Shown: positions 32,078 to 40,691 of the stretch, in pieces
How positions within the stretch are numbered: the first letter of the stretch is position 1
Layout: the number at the start of each line of letters is the position of its first letter
Source of the DNA: Paracoccus aurantiacus
GTDB taxonomy: Bacteria > Pseudomonadota > Alphaproteobacteria > Rhodobacterales > Rhodobacteraceae
Length of the DNA stretch: 64,000 nt
Direction of reading: 5' to 3'
NCBI RefSeq assembly: GCF_007993065.1
Contig: NZ_VOPL01000004.1
Location: 1-64,000, forward strand
Notes under the pieces: generated by a model
Told to the model about the DNA's origin: nothing
Seen by the model: only the letters and a program-made list of their open reading frames with translations
The model's database searches: none
Position numbers and translations under genes: made by a program

Positions 32078-32102
32078 CGTCGCGGCCGGTCACTTTGGCC
32101 GC
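32078..32102. repeat. 8-bp inverted repeat between nspC and the HATPase gene
   Basis: TCGCGGCC (32078-32085) and GGCCGCGA (32095-32102) pair perfectly around a 9-nt loop. No T-run on either strand. It lies in the otherwise featureless 242-nt interval upstream of nspC and downstream of the anti-sigma-type gene. Confidence 0.4.
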
Positions 32103-32181
32103 GATCCGGGATGCCGCGCGATGAAGCCTGGGGATTTCGCCGCGAACCGTCCCGCGTATCCTTGCGGTTCTGACCGGGACG

Positions 32182-32664
32182 TCAGGCTGCCTTGCTTGGA
32201 TGCAGCGGGATCGTGAACGCGACATAGTTGCGCTCACCCTCGCGGAAATAGATCAGCGACTGGGTCAGGTGCCCGATCAGGAACCATCCGAAGCCACCCT
32301 CAGGATCGTTTCGCGGGTCAGGCGGGGGTGAGTTTAGGCAGATGCTCGGCAGCAGGCCGCCATCGTCGCTGACGGAACAGGCAAGGCCGTCGGGCTGCGC
32401 GACCACGCTCAGATGAACGATCGGGGCAGGGTCGGCCGAATGCGCCCGCCCGTGCTGGGCGACATTGTTCAAAAGCTCTGCCAGAACCAGTTCCGCGCGT
32501 CCCAGCAGGTCTGTCGTCGTATGCAGGCGCAGGCGCTCGGTCATGAGGATCAGTATCTCGCGCACGGTATCTGCCAGCGCCGGAAAACTGCGTGTCAGTA
32601 CGATGATCGGCTGGGCCTTGCTGTCTCTGCCGGCCGGGCTTTCCGGCTGCTTTCCCGCGATCAT
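32182..32664 (-). CDS. RsbW-type ATP-binding (anti-sigma/serine kinase-like) protein
   Basis: 160 residues. HATPase_c fold with N-box ELLNNVAQHGRAH (about residues 60-72), a degenerate G1 box SDDGGLLPS and the G2 region GGFGWFLIGHLTQSL. This is the GHKL kinase type used in partner switching: it phosphorylates an antagonist STAS protein and releases a target. Its start overlaps the STAS stop (ATGA, 32661-32664), so the two are coupled. No sigma factor or phosphatase gene is next to it, so the target is unknown. Confidence 0.85.
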   Translation of the reverse strand: MIAGKQPESPAGRDSKAQPIIVLTRSFPALADTVREILILMTERLRLHTTTDLLGRAELVLAELLNNVAQHGRAHSADPAPIVHLSVVAQPDGLACSVSDDGGLLPSICLNSPPPDPRNDPEGGFGWFLIGHLTQSLIYFREGERNYVAFTIPLHPSKAA

Positions 32665-32996
32665 GCACAGCCACCCTTGCCGCAATCGGCGGCGTCGACA
32701 ATGTCGAAAACCTGATCCATGCGTGTCAGCCGAAACACCCGCGCGACATTCGGCGTCAGTCGGCGCAGCCGCATCTGGCGTCCCTCGGGAAGCGCCTTTT
32801 TCAATGCGATCACCGCACCGAGCCCGGAGCTGTCCAGAAATTCGACCTCGCCAAGATCGAGGAGCAGGTCGGGTCCGCGCATGGCGACATGCGGGCGCAC
32901 CGCATCCTTGAATTCGCCAGCTATGGCGGCGTCGAGCCGCCTTTCGACGATGCGCACCACGATCTGACCCGATTCATCCTTTACCGTCAGGTTCAT
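32661..32996 (-). CDS. STAS-domain anti-anti-sigma factor-like protein
   Basis: 111 residues, a single STAS domain. The phosphorylatable serine lies in VEFLDSSGLGAVIALKKAL (about residues 53-71), the hallmark of SpoIIAA/RsbV proteins. The C-terminus ends CGKGGCA. It should bind the adjacent HATPase when unphosphorylated. First gene of the pair, divergent from the carboxylesterase. Confidence 0.9.
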   Translation of the reverse strand: MNLTVKDESGQIVVRIVERRLDAAIAGEFKDAVRPHVAMRGPDLLLDLGEVEFLDSSGLGAVIALKKALPEGRQMRLRRLTPNVARVFRLTRMDQVFDIVDAADCGKGGCA

Positions 32997-33087
32997 GCTT
33001 GCCCCTATCCCCGATGTCGTGTGGAATCCCTAGCGCAGATTTCTTACTATCCGATGAACAAGGCTCGGAATTCGGAACAGGCATAAG

Positions 33088-34398
33088 GTGGGCTACGTGT
33101 CACAGGCGCCTTCGCGGGATATTGTGATCGCGTCACCCGCCGGGCAAATTCTGGCGCGGCGGGATTGTGATATCATCCGCGCCACCGGCATTCCCTATGC
33201 AGACGCGGGCCGGTGGGAGCTTCCCAAACCGTCAAAACCCGCGCCTGTCCGCGCCAGCGCGCTGTCCCCCGCATGTCCGCAATTGCCGATCCCGCGGCTG
33301 GATGCGGTGTTACCCGACGCCTTCGCCGGTATCGCCTTCGCCGAAAGATGCCAGTGCCTGTCTGTCAGCGCACCCGCAGACGCGCGCGATCTGCCGGTGA
33401 TGGTCTGGCTGCATGGTGGCAGTTACGAATCGGGGGCTGCGGATATGGGCGTGCTGGACCCGTCAGCGCTTGTTCGCGAGCAGCAGGTGGTGTTCGTTGC
33501 GATCAGTTACCGGCTTGGGCTTTTCGGCTGGCTGGGCTTTGACGGGCATCCTGCAAATCTCGGTGCGCTCGACGTGATCGAAGCGCTGCGCTGGATCGCC
33601 GAGAACATCGCCGCTTTTGGTGGCGATCCGGGGCGTGTGACGCTGTTCGGGCAATCATCAGGCGGTGATCTGACGGCGCGGCTGATGATGGCCGGCGCTG
33701 CGCGCGGGATGTTCCACCGCGCGATCATCCAGAGCGCGCCGCTCGATCTGCCTTTGAAGACGGCACGCATGCGGCGGGTCATGCGCAGGGTCGCTTCAGG
33801 GGCCCTGTCCGATGAGAAGGTGTCGGAAATTCTGTCCCGGCAGGCCCGCTTGCGAAAGGCGGTTCGCCGTTTCGGGTTGGCTGGGCAGATGCCGTTCGGG
33901 CCGGAATTCGGTCATGCGCCGTTCCCGATCGAACCTCAGCTTGCCACGGCGCATGCCGAAATTGCACCGCATATTCCGATCCTTATCGGGCATATGCGTG
34001 ACGAGGCAGCGCTGTTTTTACCCCCATTCGCGCAGGGTGCTGCCTCGGTTCTCGACGCGCCGCGCCGGCTGGCTGTCCGCGCACTCACCGCGCGACTTTA
34101 TGGCCGTCCGGCAAGGCGTTTCGCATCGCGTCATCATGCGGCCGGGGGCTATGCGGCGCGGTTTGTCATCGACTGCGGGGGTGGCGATTGGGGCAGCGCG
34201 CATCTGGCCGATCTGCCGCTGCTATTCCCTAGCGATGACTGGCTGGGAACGCCGCTTGTGCCGCGCGAGATGAGCGCCGAGGATCTGCGGCGCATCGGTC
34301 GGCCCATCCGGCGGATCTGGGCGGATTTTGCGCGTGACGGCACTGTTGCAGCGCCGCCTGCAGAGGCGACCGGCCTGATCCGGCTGCACTTGCCCTAA
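33088..34398 (+). CDS. type-B carboxylesterase family protein
   Basis: 436 residues, alpha/beta-hydrolase of the cholinesterase/para-nitrobenzyl esterase group. Oxyanion-hole segment VWLHGGSYESGAAD, nucleophile elbow GQSSGG (usual form G-E/Q-S-A-G-G, so Ala is replaced by Ser), then MRDEAALFLP and AHLADLPLLF carrying the likely acid and His. No signal peptide, so probably cytosolic. Shorter than typical members (about 490-500). The start is uncertain: GTG at 33088 or GTG at 33097, the latter with AAGG closer upstream. Substrate unknown. Confidence 0.8.
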   Translation: MGYVSQAPSRDIVIASPAGQILARRDCDIIRATGIPYADAGRWELPKPSKPAPVRASALSPACPQLPIPRLDAVLPDAFAGIAFAERCQCLSVSAPADARDLPVMVWLHGGSYESGAADMGVLDPSALVREQQVVFVAISYRLGLFGWLGFDGHPANLGALDVIEALRWIAENIAAFGGDPGRVTLFGQSSGGDLTARLMMAGAARGMFHRAIIQSAPLDLPLKTARMRRVMRRVASGALSDEKVSEILSRQARLRKAVRRFGLAGQMPFGPEFGHAPFPIEPQLATAHAEIAPHIPILIGHMRDEAALFLPPFAQGAASVLDAPRRLAVRALTARLYGRPARRFASRHHAAGGYAARFVIDCGGGDWGSAHLADLPLLFPSDDWLGTPLVPREMSAEDLRRIGRPIRRIWADFARDGTVAAPPAEATGLIRLHLP

Positions 34399-34407
34399 GC
34401 AGGATAG

Positions 34408-34435
34408 AAAAAACCCGCGCCGGGGCGCGGGTCTT
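34408..34435. terminator. bidirectional intrinsic terminator (carboxylesterase / rplT)
   Basis: CCCGCGC (34414-34420) and GCGCGGG (34425-34431) form a perfect stem with a CGGG loop. The + strand continues TCTTTC; the minus strand continues with a run of six T (complement of 34408-34413). It serves both convergent genes. Confidence 0.88.
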
Positions 34436-34455
34436 TCATGTCATTGAGATGCGCC

Positions 34456-34815
34456 TCAGGCGGCGGCTTTTGCTTTTTCGACGATCGCGCCGAAAGCCTC
34501 GGGCTCGTGAACGGCCAGATCGGCCAGAACCTTGCGGTCGACTTCGATCCCGGCTTTCGACAATGCGTTGATGAAACGCGAATAGGTCATGTCGGCATCG
34601 ACAGCGCGCACAGCGGCGTTGATGCGTTGAATCCACAGCGCGCGGAAGTTGCGCTTGCGGTTCTTGCGGTCGCGGGTGGCGTATTGGTTCGCCTTGTCGA
34701 CGGCCTGGGTCGCGGTGCGGAAGTTGCGCGAACGGTTGCCGTAATAGCCCTTGGCAGCATCAAGGACTTTCTTGTGGCGGGCGTGGGTAACCTTGCCGGA
34801 TTTAACTCGTGCCAT
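34456..34815 (-). CDS. rplT: 50S ribosomal protein L20
   Basis: 119 residues: basic N-terminal extension ([35 protein letters not shown]) and the globular C-terminus ([26 protein letters not shown]) typical of L20, an early assembly protein of the large subunit. It follows rpmI by 15 nt in the usual rpmI-rplT order; infC and pheS are not adjacent here. A bidirectional terminator follows. Confidence 0.97.
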   Translation of the reverse strand: MARVKSGKVTHARHKKVLDAAKGYYGNRSRNFRTATQAVDKANQYATRDRKNRKRNFRALWIQRINAAVRAVDADMTYSRFINALSKAGIEVDRKVLADLAVHEPEAFGAIVEKAKAAA

Positions 34816-34830
34816 GTGTCAGTCCTCGGA

Positions 34831-35031
34831 TCAGCGGTTATAGGGCATGTATTTCTTGACGATCTTGGCATCAGCGTCGCACAGGACGTTGGTGCCGCGC
34901 GCATCGCGAATGAATTTCGTCGTGCGCTTGATCATGCCGTGGCGCTTACCGGCCTGAGCCGATTTCACTTTGCCCGACGCCGTGAACGAGAACCGCTTCT
35001 TGGCGGCCGCTTTGGTCTTCATCTTCGGCAT
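34831..35031 (-). CDS. rpmI: 50S ribosomal protein L35
   Basis: 66 residues, [23 protein letters not shown] opening and [16 protein letters not shown] segment, diagnostic of L35. First gene of the rpmI-rplT operon. A GGAGAGTAAA-type ribosome site lies immediately upstream on the minus strand (complement of 35032-35042). Confidence 0.97.
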   Translation of the reverse strand: MPKMKTKAAAKKRFSFTASGKVKSAQAGKRHGMIKRTTKFIRDARGTNVLCDADAKIVKKYMPYNR

Positions 35032-35141
35032 TTTACTCTCCTTGTCAGAGGTTTACGCGCGACTCGGCAATGCCATATCGGCCGGCCGCGCGGGATTGAA
35101 GGCGTCCCTATACTGAGAGACGCCTGCAATTGCAAGCCGGA

Positions 35142-35351
35142 TCAGCCGAAAAGGCGGCCCCAGGCAGCCCCAAGTTGGGGAATGCCGACGCTGCCGGGAT
35201 ACAACCAGGCACAGACGGCAAGCACCGCGAGGCCGGCGCAAAACAGGATTGCTGCACCACGCGGCGCGCGTGTGTTGATGACGGACACGATGGCCGCGAT
35301 GACCGACAGGACGAAAAGCGCCGTGCCGAGAAGCAGAAGAATGTCACCCAT
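35142..35351 (-). CDS. small hypothetical two-helix membrane protein
   Basis: 69 residues. Two hydrophobic stretches, about residues 4-24 (LLLLGTALFVLSVIAAIVSVI) and about 33-50 (AILFCAGLAVLAVCAWLY), joined by a short basic loop NTRAPRG. GGGAAAT stands just before the ATG on the minus strand. It lies 32 nt downstream of pyk in the same direction and may be co-transcribed with it. I do not recognise a family. Confidence 0.6.
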   Translation of the reverse strand: MGDILLLLGTALFVLSVIAAIVSVINTRAPRGAAILFCAGLAVLAVCAWLYPGSVGIPQLGAAWGRLFG

Positions 35352-35383
35352 GATATTTCCCTTAGCCCATTCCGGCGCCGGGC

Positions 35384-36829
35384 TTATTCCGGGTCGGCGC
35401 GGGAAATCAAGCGTTCATCGCATGTTGCGACGCGAAGGATATTCGTCGTACCCGAGGTGTTGAACGGCACGCCGGCGGTCACGACGATCTGCTGCGTCTC
35501 GTCCGCGAATTCGAAATCGCGCGCGGCGCGGGCCGCGGTGATGACGGCCTCGCGGAAGCGCGACAGCGGTTCGGTTGCGACGCAATGGGTGCCCCATGTC
35601 AGGCACAGGCGGCGCAGCACGGTCGGGATCGGGGACATGGCGATGATCGGTGTCCGGGGGCGTTCGCGCGCCACCAGGCTGACCGTGGTGCCGGATTGCG
35701 TATGGGCGCAGATCGCCTGAATGTCGGTCGTCTCGGCGATTTCGCGGGCGGCGGCCACGATGCCGTCGGCGACGGTATTGCGGTCGGCCTTGCGTGACGC
35801 CTCGATCACCTCGCGATAGGTCGTGTCGGTTTCGACCGAACGGGCAACGTGGTCCATCGTCTGAACGGCCTCGATCGGATACTGACCCGCCGCCGATTCG
35901 GCCGACAGCATCACCGCATCGGCGCCTTCATAAATCGCGTTCGCCACGTCCGAGACTTCGGCACGGGTCGGCACCGGGCTTTCGATCATCGATTCCAGCA
36001 TCTGGGTCGCGACGATCACCGGCTTTGCGGCCGCACGGCACTGGCGCACCAGACGCTTCTGGATCGGCGGGACGGATTGAACCGGCAATTCCACGCCAAG
36101 ATCGCCCCGCGCGACCATGATGCCGTCAGACACAGCAAGGATTTCGGGGAAGGCGCGGACAGCTGCGGGCTTTTCGATCTTGGCCAGCACGGCAGCGCGG
36201 CCCTTGGCCAGCTTGCGGGCCTCGTCCATGTCCTCGGGGCGTTGCACGAAGGACAGGGCCAGCCAGTCGACACCAAGCTCGCAGGCGAATTCCAGATCGT
36301 CGCGGTCCTTGTCCGACAGTGCCGCCAGCGGCAGCACGACGTCTGGCACGTTGACGCCCTTGCGGTTCGAAATCGTGCCGCCGACCGTCACCACGCAATT
36401 GGCGAAATCCTTGCCGCAATCTTCGACCTTCAGGCGGATCTTGCCATCATTGACCAGCAGCTGCGAACCGGGTTCGAGTGCTGCGAAAATCTCGGGGTGG
36501 GGAAGTTGCACGCGGGCCGCGTCGCCGGGTGCATCGTCCAGATCGAACCGGAACTTCTGGCCCTCGGTCAGTTCTGCCTCGTCGCCATCGAAAACGCCGA
36601 CGCGTAGTTTTGGCCCCTGCAGATCGGCGAGAATGGCAATAGGCCGGCCCAGATCGGCCTCGACCTTGCGGATCGCGTCATAGCGCGCCTTGTGGTCTGC
36701 ATGGCTGCCATGGCTCATGTTCAGGCGGAAGACATCTGCGCCTGCCTCGAACAGTGCGCGGATGGTGTCATATTCGGAAGAGGCCGGTCCCAGCGTGGCC
36801 ACGATCTTGACATTGCGGTGGCGTCTCAT
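35384..36829 (-). CDS. pyk: pyruvate kinase
   Basis: 481 residues, full length. N-terminal KIVATLGPASSEYDTIRALFEAGADVFRLNMSHG, the ADLQGPKLRVG segment, catalytic VLAKIEKPAAVRAFPEI with MVARGDLGVELP, and PVIVATQMLESMIESPVPTRAEVSDVANAIYEGADAVMLSAESA are in order. It makes pyruvate and ATP from phosphoenolpyruvate and ADP at the end of glycolysis. GGAGAGAT precedes the ATG. Divergent from the N-formylglutamate amidohydrolase gene. Confidence 0.97.
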   Translation of the reverse strand: MRRHRNVKIVATLGPASSEYDTIRALFEAGADVFRLNMSHGSHADHKARYDAIRKVEADLGRPIAILADLQGPKLRVGVFDGDEAELTEGQKFRFDLDDAPGDAARVQLPHPEIFAALEPGSQLLVNDGKIRLKVEDCGKDFANCVVTVGGTISNRKGVNVPDVVLPLAALSDKDRDDLEFACELGVDWLALSFVQRPEDMDEARKLAKGRAAVLAKIEKPAAVRAFPEILAVSDGIMVARGDLGVELPVQSVPPIQKRLVRQCRAAAKPVIVATQMLESMIESPVPTRAEVSDVANAIYEGADAVMLSAESAAGQYPIEAVQTMDHVARSVETDTTYREVIEASRKADRNTVADGIVAAAREIAETTDIQAICAHTQSGTTVSLVARERPRTPIIAMSPIPTVLRRLCLTWGTHCVATEPLSRFREAVITAARAARDFEFADETQQIVVTAGVPFNTSGTTNILRVATCDERLISRADPE

Positions 36830-36931
36830 GGTGATCTCTCCGGCTGGTCAATGGAATGTTTGCGCCATCATGGCCGAAACCATCCGCCGGGACAACTGGC
36901 CTAGCGTGAAGAATTGACGTAAGGGGCGCGT

Positions 36932-37690
36932 ATGAAAGATGACAGTGTTATCCGGGACGAAGCCTTCTGGAGCGAAGGCGAGGCGCGGGACAGCCGTTGG
37001 CTGATTACCTGCGATCATGCGACCAACCGCGTGCCTGATTGGGTAGGCAGTGGCGATCTGGGTATCGCGGCTGACGATATGGCGCGCCATATCGCCTATG
37101 ATGTGGGCGCGGCGGGCGTGTCGAAGAAACTGGGCGCGCTGATCGGGGCGCCGGTGGTGGGGTCCGATTTCTCGCGTCTGGTGATCGACCCGAATCGCGG
37201 CGAGGATGATCCGACGCTGCTGATGCGTCTTTATGACGGCACGGTGATTCCCGCCAATCGCGATGCCGACGCGGCGGAACGTCAGCGGCGGCTGGACCGG
37301 CTGCATCGCCCTTATCACAACGCCTTGGAAAAACTGGCGGGGGCGCGTCCGGACCGGGCAATCTGCGCGATCCACAGCTTCACCCCGCAATTGCGTGGCC
37401 GCATGGCGCGGCCTTGGGCCGTGGGCGTGCTGTATTCCCACAAGGATGAACGCCTTGCGCCCCTGCTGATCGAACGCTGCCGGCAACAAGGCTGGGTGAC
37501 GGGGGATAACGAACCCTATTCAGGTCATCTCGACGGCGATTCTATCGACCGGCATGCGCTTGCGCAGGGCCGCCCCAACGTGCTGATAGAGGTTCGCAAC
37601 GACCTGATCCGCGACGATGCCGGGCAGGCAGAGTGGGCCGAAAAACTGGCGCTGGTGATGGACGGTCTGCTGGAGGAAGCCGGGCTTTAA
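36932..37690 (+). CDS. N-formylglutamate amidohydrolase family protein
   Basis: 252 residues. WLITCDHATNRVPDW at the start and HSFTPQLRGRMARPWAVGVLY in the middle carry the His/Asp/Arg residues typical of the family. Characterised members remove formate from N-formylglutamate in histidine degradation, but no hut gene is nearby, and many rhodobacterial copies are generic amidohydrolases. AAGGGG precedes the ATG. The stop codon interlocks with that of the convergent GST gene (TTAA, 37687-37690). Confidence 0.85.
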   Translation: MKDDSVIRDEAFWSEGEARDSRWLITCDHATNRVPDWVGSGDLGIAADDMARHIAYDVGAAGVSKKLGALIGAPVVGSDFSRLVIDPNRGEDDPTLLMRLYDGTVIPANRDADAAERQRRLDRLHRPYHNALEKLAGARPDRAICAIHSFTPQLRGRMARPWAVGVLYSHKDERLAPLLIERCRQQGWVTGDNEPYSGHLDGDSIDRHALAQGRPNVLIEVRNDLIRDDAGQAEWAEKLALVMDGLLEEAGL

Positions 37691-38346
37691 TCCCGGTCCG
37701 GTGCGCCAAGCGGGAAGCAATGTCGGTATTTGCGCGCCTCATCCACGGCGCGCGCGAATGACGGGCGTGCCATCAGGCGGCTGCGGTAGGCGCGCAGGTT
37801 CGGGCAGTCCTGCGGGATTTCGGAAATCCAGTCCGCATAAAACAGCGACGGCCCCGCCGCGCAATCAGCCATGGTGAAGCTGTCGCCCGTCGCCCATTCC
37901 CGGCCCGCGAGTTCACTTTCCAGCCACCCATAGGCGCGGGCCAGCTTTTCAGTTGCGACCTTCAGACCGTCTTCCTTGTCGGTCGCATTGATGCCAAGCG
38001 CACCATCGACCGCATATTGCGCGGCGTTCATCACATGCAGGTCGAAGAAGCGATCCATGAATCGCACCGGCAGCGCCGCCAGCGGGTCTTGCGGCAGCAG
38101 CTCCACCGGGCCGGGATGGCTCAGCCCCAGATATTCGATGATGATGCTGGTTTCGACCACCTGACGATCACCATCGACCAGCAGGGGAAACTTTCGCAAA
38201 GGCCAGCGGCGCAGCCATTCGGCGGTCGTTTCCGTCTGATCCGGCTCGATCAGGCGAAATTCGAACGGGGTCGCGTTTTCATAAAGCGCGATCAGTACCT
38301 TCTGGGTGTAGGACGAAAACGGGTGGCCGTAGAGGGTCAGCGCCAT
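37687..38346 (-). CDS. glutathione S-transferase family protein
   Basis: 219 residues. Thioredoxin-like N-terminal domain (LTLYGHPFSSYTQKVLIALYE, with cis-Pro segment RKFPLLVDGDRQVVETSIIIEYL) and all-helical C-terminal domain with GDSFTMADCAAGPSLFY, the conserved N-capping box. The catalytic position is probably Ser in PFSSYTQK. Substrate unknown. Convergent with, and interlocked at the stop with, the amidohydrolase gene. Confidence 0.9.
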   Translation of the reverse strand: MALTLYGHPFSSYTQKVLIALYENATPFEFRLIEPDQTETTAEWLRRWPLRKFPLLVDGDRQVVETSIIIEYLGLSHPGPVELLPQDPLAALPVRFMDRFFDLHVMNAAQYAVDGALGINATDKEDGLKVATEKLARAYGWLESELAGREWATGDSFTMADCAAGPSLFYADWISEIPQDCPNLRAYRSRLMARPSFARAVDEARKYRHCFPLGAPDRD

Positions 38347-38479
38347 GGATCGGAACCATATATTTGGACAGGAGGATGTCTGACTGTATCATTACAGCGC
38401 TGACATGGATCGCACAGCCTTGGCAAGCGCGGACTGTGGCGGCGGTCTAAAGGGAATGTGGTCAGAAAAGGTTTATATC

Positions 38480-38854
38480 ATGAGCCATAAGCCAGAAGGA
38501 TACCCCACCGCTTCGCCGTATCTGCTGGTCCGCGAGGCCGAGAAAACGCTGCAATTTCTCGAATCAGTTTTCGACGCCGAGCGCTTGCGCGTCATCGCGG
38601 GTGAAGATGGGCAATCCATAGCCCATGCCGAGGCTCGGCTGGGTGACAGCGTCGTGATGATGGGCCAGACCCCGGATGCGGCGCCGTCGCATGTGCATGT
38701 CTACCGGCCGGATGTGGATGACTGTTTCGCCCGCGCCAAGGCGGCAGGCGGCGAGGTGGTCCAGCCGCCGAAGCAGGGGGCGGACGGCGATTATCGCGGC
38801 GGCGTCGCGGATGCGAATGGCATTGTCTGGTGGATCTCTGAACAGCGCGGCTAA
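38480..38854 (+). CDS. VOC-family protein (PhnB/glyoxalase-like)
   Basis: 124 residues: PYLLVREAEKTLQFLESVFDAE, then SVVMMGQTPD and the paired strand YRGGVADANGIVWWISE. The layout matches the PhnB-like branch of the VOC family. Start 38480 is chosen (MSHKPEGYPTASPYL) with AAAAGG nine bases upstream, rather than the in-frame codon at 38405. Function unknown. Its stop interlocks with the next gene on the other strand (CTAA, 38851-38854). Confidence 0.85.
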   Translation: MSHKPEGYPTASPYLLVREAEKTLQFLESVFDAERLRVIAGEDGQSIAHAEARLGDSVVMMGQTPDAAPSHVHVYRPDVDDCFARAKAAGGEVVQPPKQGADGDYRGGVADANGIVWWISEQRG

Positions 38855-39978
38855 CCGCGCTTGAATGGCCCCCAATCGCGCAGAAAGTCGATCTCCTCGC
38901 CCACGGCGCGGCGTTCCCGGTCAAGGTAATCTTCCAGCGCACGCCGGAAACCCGGATCTGCGACCCAATGCAGGGAATGGGTTTCGGTCGGCAGATAGCC
39001 GCGGGCGAGTTTGTGTTCGCCCTGCGCGCCGGCCTCGACCCGGTCCAGTTCCTCGGCGATCGCGAAGTCGATGGCCTGATGGTAGCAAAGCTCGAAATGC
39101 AGGAAGGGGTGTTCCTCGATCGCGCCCCAATAGCGGCCATAGATGGCGTCCGGGCCGATCAGGTTCAGCGCGCCAGCAATAGGTTGGCCGTCGCGTTCGG
39201 CAATAACCAACAGGCAATCATCGCGCATGGTGTCGTGCAGGCGGTCGAAAAAGGCGCGGGTCAGATAGGGGCGGCCCCATTTGCGCGCGCCAGTGTGCTG
39301 GTAGAAGGTCCAGAAGGCTTCCCAATGTTCGGTCTGGATCTCGTCGCCGCGAAGCTGGCGGATCGCGCCGCCGAACGCCTGCGCGCGCTCGCGTTCCTTC
39401 CGAAGCGCCTTGCGCTTGCGCGATGACAGCCGGGACAGGAACTCAGCATAATCCGAATAGCCGTCATTGACCCAGTGAAACTGCTGGGTCGAACGGGGCA
39501 GGAAGCCTGCGCTTTCGCCCAGTTCCGCCTCGGCTTCGGTGCAGAAGGTAACATGCGCGCCCGACAGCCCGTTCTGCAGGCAAAGCTGCGTCATCGCGTT
39601 CAGCAGCCCGCGCTGCACCGCAGGATCGTCCGCGATCAGGCGCGGACCGGTTACCGGCGTGAAGGGCACGGCGCATTGCAGCTTTGGATAATACTGCCCG
39701 CCCGCACGTTCGAAGGCATCTGCCCAGGCATGGTCAAAGATATACTCGCCCTGGCTGTGCAGCTTGACATAGCAGGGAGAGACGCCGCGCAGCGTATCGC
39801 CTTCGCGCGCGGCAATATGCGCGGGAACCCAGCCGGTGCCCTCCCCGACCGAGCCCGAATCTTCCAGCGCTGCAAGGAAGCGGTGGGTCGTGAACGGGTT
39901 GCGCCCAGCCCCGGTTGCATCCCATGCCTCGGCGGGGATCTCGGCGATTGTCTGATGGACAGTGACGGATAGCGACAT
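38851..39978 (-). CDS. GNAT/FemAB-like acyltransferase (DUF482 family)
   Basis: 375 residues. The family is recognised from NPFTTHRFLAALEDSGSV, the acceptor-side LSSRKRKALRKERERAQ and KWGRPYLTRAFFDRLHD, with a GNAT-like core near residues 255-310 (VIAERDGQPIAGALNLIG, HFELCYHQAIDFAI). These proteins are annotated as peptidoglycan-related or general N-acetyltransferases; no substrate is established. Its ATG overlaps the lrgB stop (TGATG), so it is the third gene of an lrgA-lrgB operon. The C-terminus meets the VOC gene stop to stop. Confidence 0.82.
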   Translation of the reverse strand: MSLSVTVHQTIAEIPAEAWDATGAGRNPFTTHRFLAALEDSGSVGEGTGWVPAHIAAREGDTLRGVSPCYVKLHSQGEYIFDHAWADAFERAGGQYYPKLQCAVPFTPVTGPRLIADDPAVQRGLLNAMTQLCLQNGLSGAHVTFCTEAEAELGESAGFLPRSTQQFHWVNDGYSDYAEFLSRLSSRKRKALRKERERAQAFGGAIRQLRGDEIQTEHWEAFWTFYQHTGARKWGRPYLTRAFFDRLHDTMRDDCLLVIAERDGQPIAGALNLIGPDAIYGRYWGAIEEHPFLHFELCYHQAIDFAIAEELDRVEAGAQGEHKLARGYLPTETHSLHWVADPGFRRALEDYLDRERRAVGEEIDFLRDWGPFKRG

Positions 39979-40691
39979 CAGAACAGGCTCAGCACAAGAG
40001 GGGCAAGGATGGCGGTCAGCACGGCGTTCAGCCCCATGCCGATGCTCGCGAATGCGCCAGCGGTTTCATTGACCTGAAAGGCCCGCGCGGTGCCGATGCC
40101 ATGCGCGGCCACCCCGACAGAAAAGCCGCGCGCCCGCCAATCGGTGATGCGCAGCGCATTCAGCAGAGGGGTCGCGATCATGGCACCGAAAATGCCGGTC
40201 AGCAGCACCATGACAGCCGCCAGCGTGGGCTGACCCCCAAGCCTTTCTGCGATGCCGATGGCGACCGGCGCGGTCGTTGATTTTGGGGCCATGGAGGCAA
40301 GAAGCAGGTCGTCCAGTCCGAAGGCGCGCCCGATCAGCAGGGCGGAAACAACTGCGACTGTCGACCCTACGATCAGGGACGCCACGACCGGCAACGCGGC
40401 GCGGCGGACCCGTTTCAGGTTGTCGTAAAGCGGCAGGCCAAGACAGACGGTTGCCGGACCCAGCATGAAATGAACGAACTGCGCGCCCTCGAAATAGGTC
40501 TGATAGCTGGTGCCGCTTATCCAAAGCACAGCGCCCAGGATCACCACCGCAATCAGCACCGGGTTGGCAAAGCTTTTCCGCCCAAGGGCGCGGAACAGCG
40601 TGTCGCCCGCCCAATATGCCGCAAGCGTGGCCGTCAGCCACAGTAACGGCTGGCTGGACAGATAGGACCAGATCAGGGACGCGTCATTCAT
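39978..40691 (-). CDS. lrgB: LrgB-family membrane protein
   Basis: 237 residues with about seven or eight hydrophobic helices. Signatures FVHFMLGPATVCLGLPLYDN, APKSTTAPVAIGIAERLGG and AAHGIGTARAFQVNETAGAF are diagnostic of LrgB/CidB. The LrgAB complex modulates murein hydrolase activity in staphylococci, and homologues carry pyruvate or glycolate. It overlaps the lrgA 3' end by eight bases and the downstream acyltransferase gene by three. Confidence 0.93.
   Translation of the reverse strand: MNDASLIWSYLSSQPLLWLTATLAAYWAGDTLFRALGRKSFANPVLIAVVILGAVLWISGTSYQTYFEGAQFVHFMLGPATVCLGLPLYDNLKRVRRAALPVVASLIVGSTVAVVSALLIGRAFGLDDLLLASMAPKSTTAPVAIGIAERLGGQPTLAAVMVLLTGIFGAMIATPLLNALRITDWRARGFSVGVAAHGIGTARAFQVNETAGAFASIGMGLNAVLTAILAPLVLSLF

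Noticed and set aside
33065..33100. GGAAC-N17-CGTG near the carboxylesterase start as an EcfG promoter
   Set aside because: The -10 lacks the final T and the transcript would begin inside the coding region.
35360..35390. AGCCC/GGGCT hairpin after pyk as a terminator
   Set aside because: No T-run on the minus strand, and it leads directly into the ribosome site of the small membrane protein gene, so read-through is more likely.
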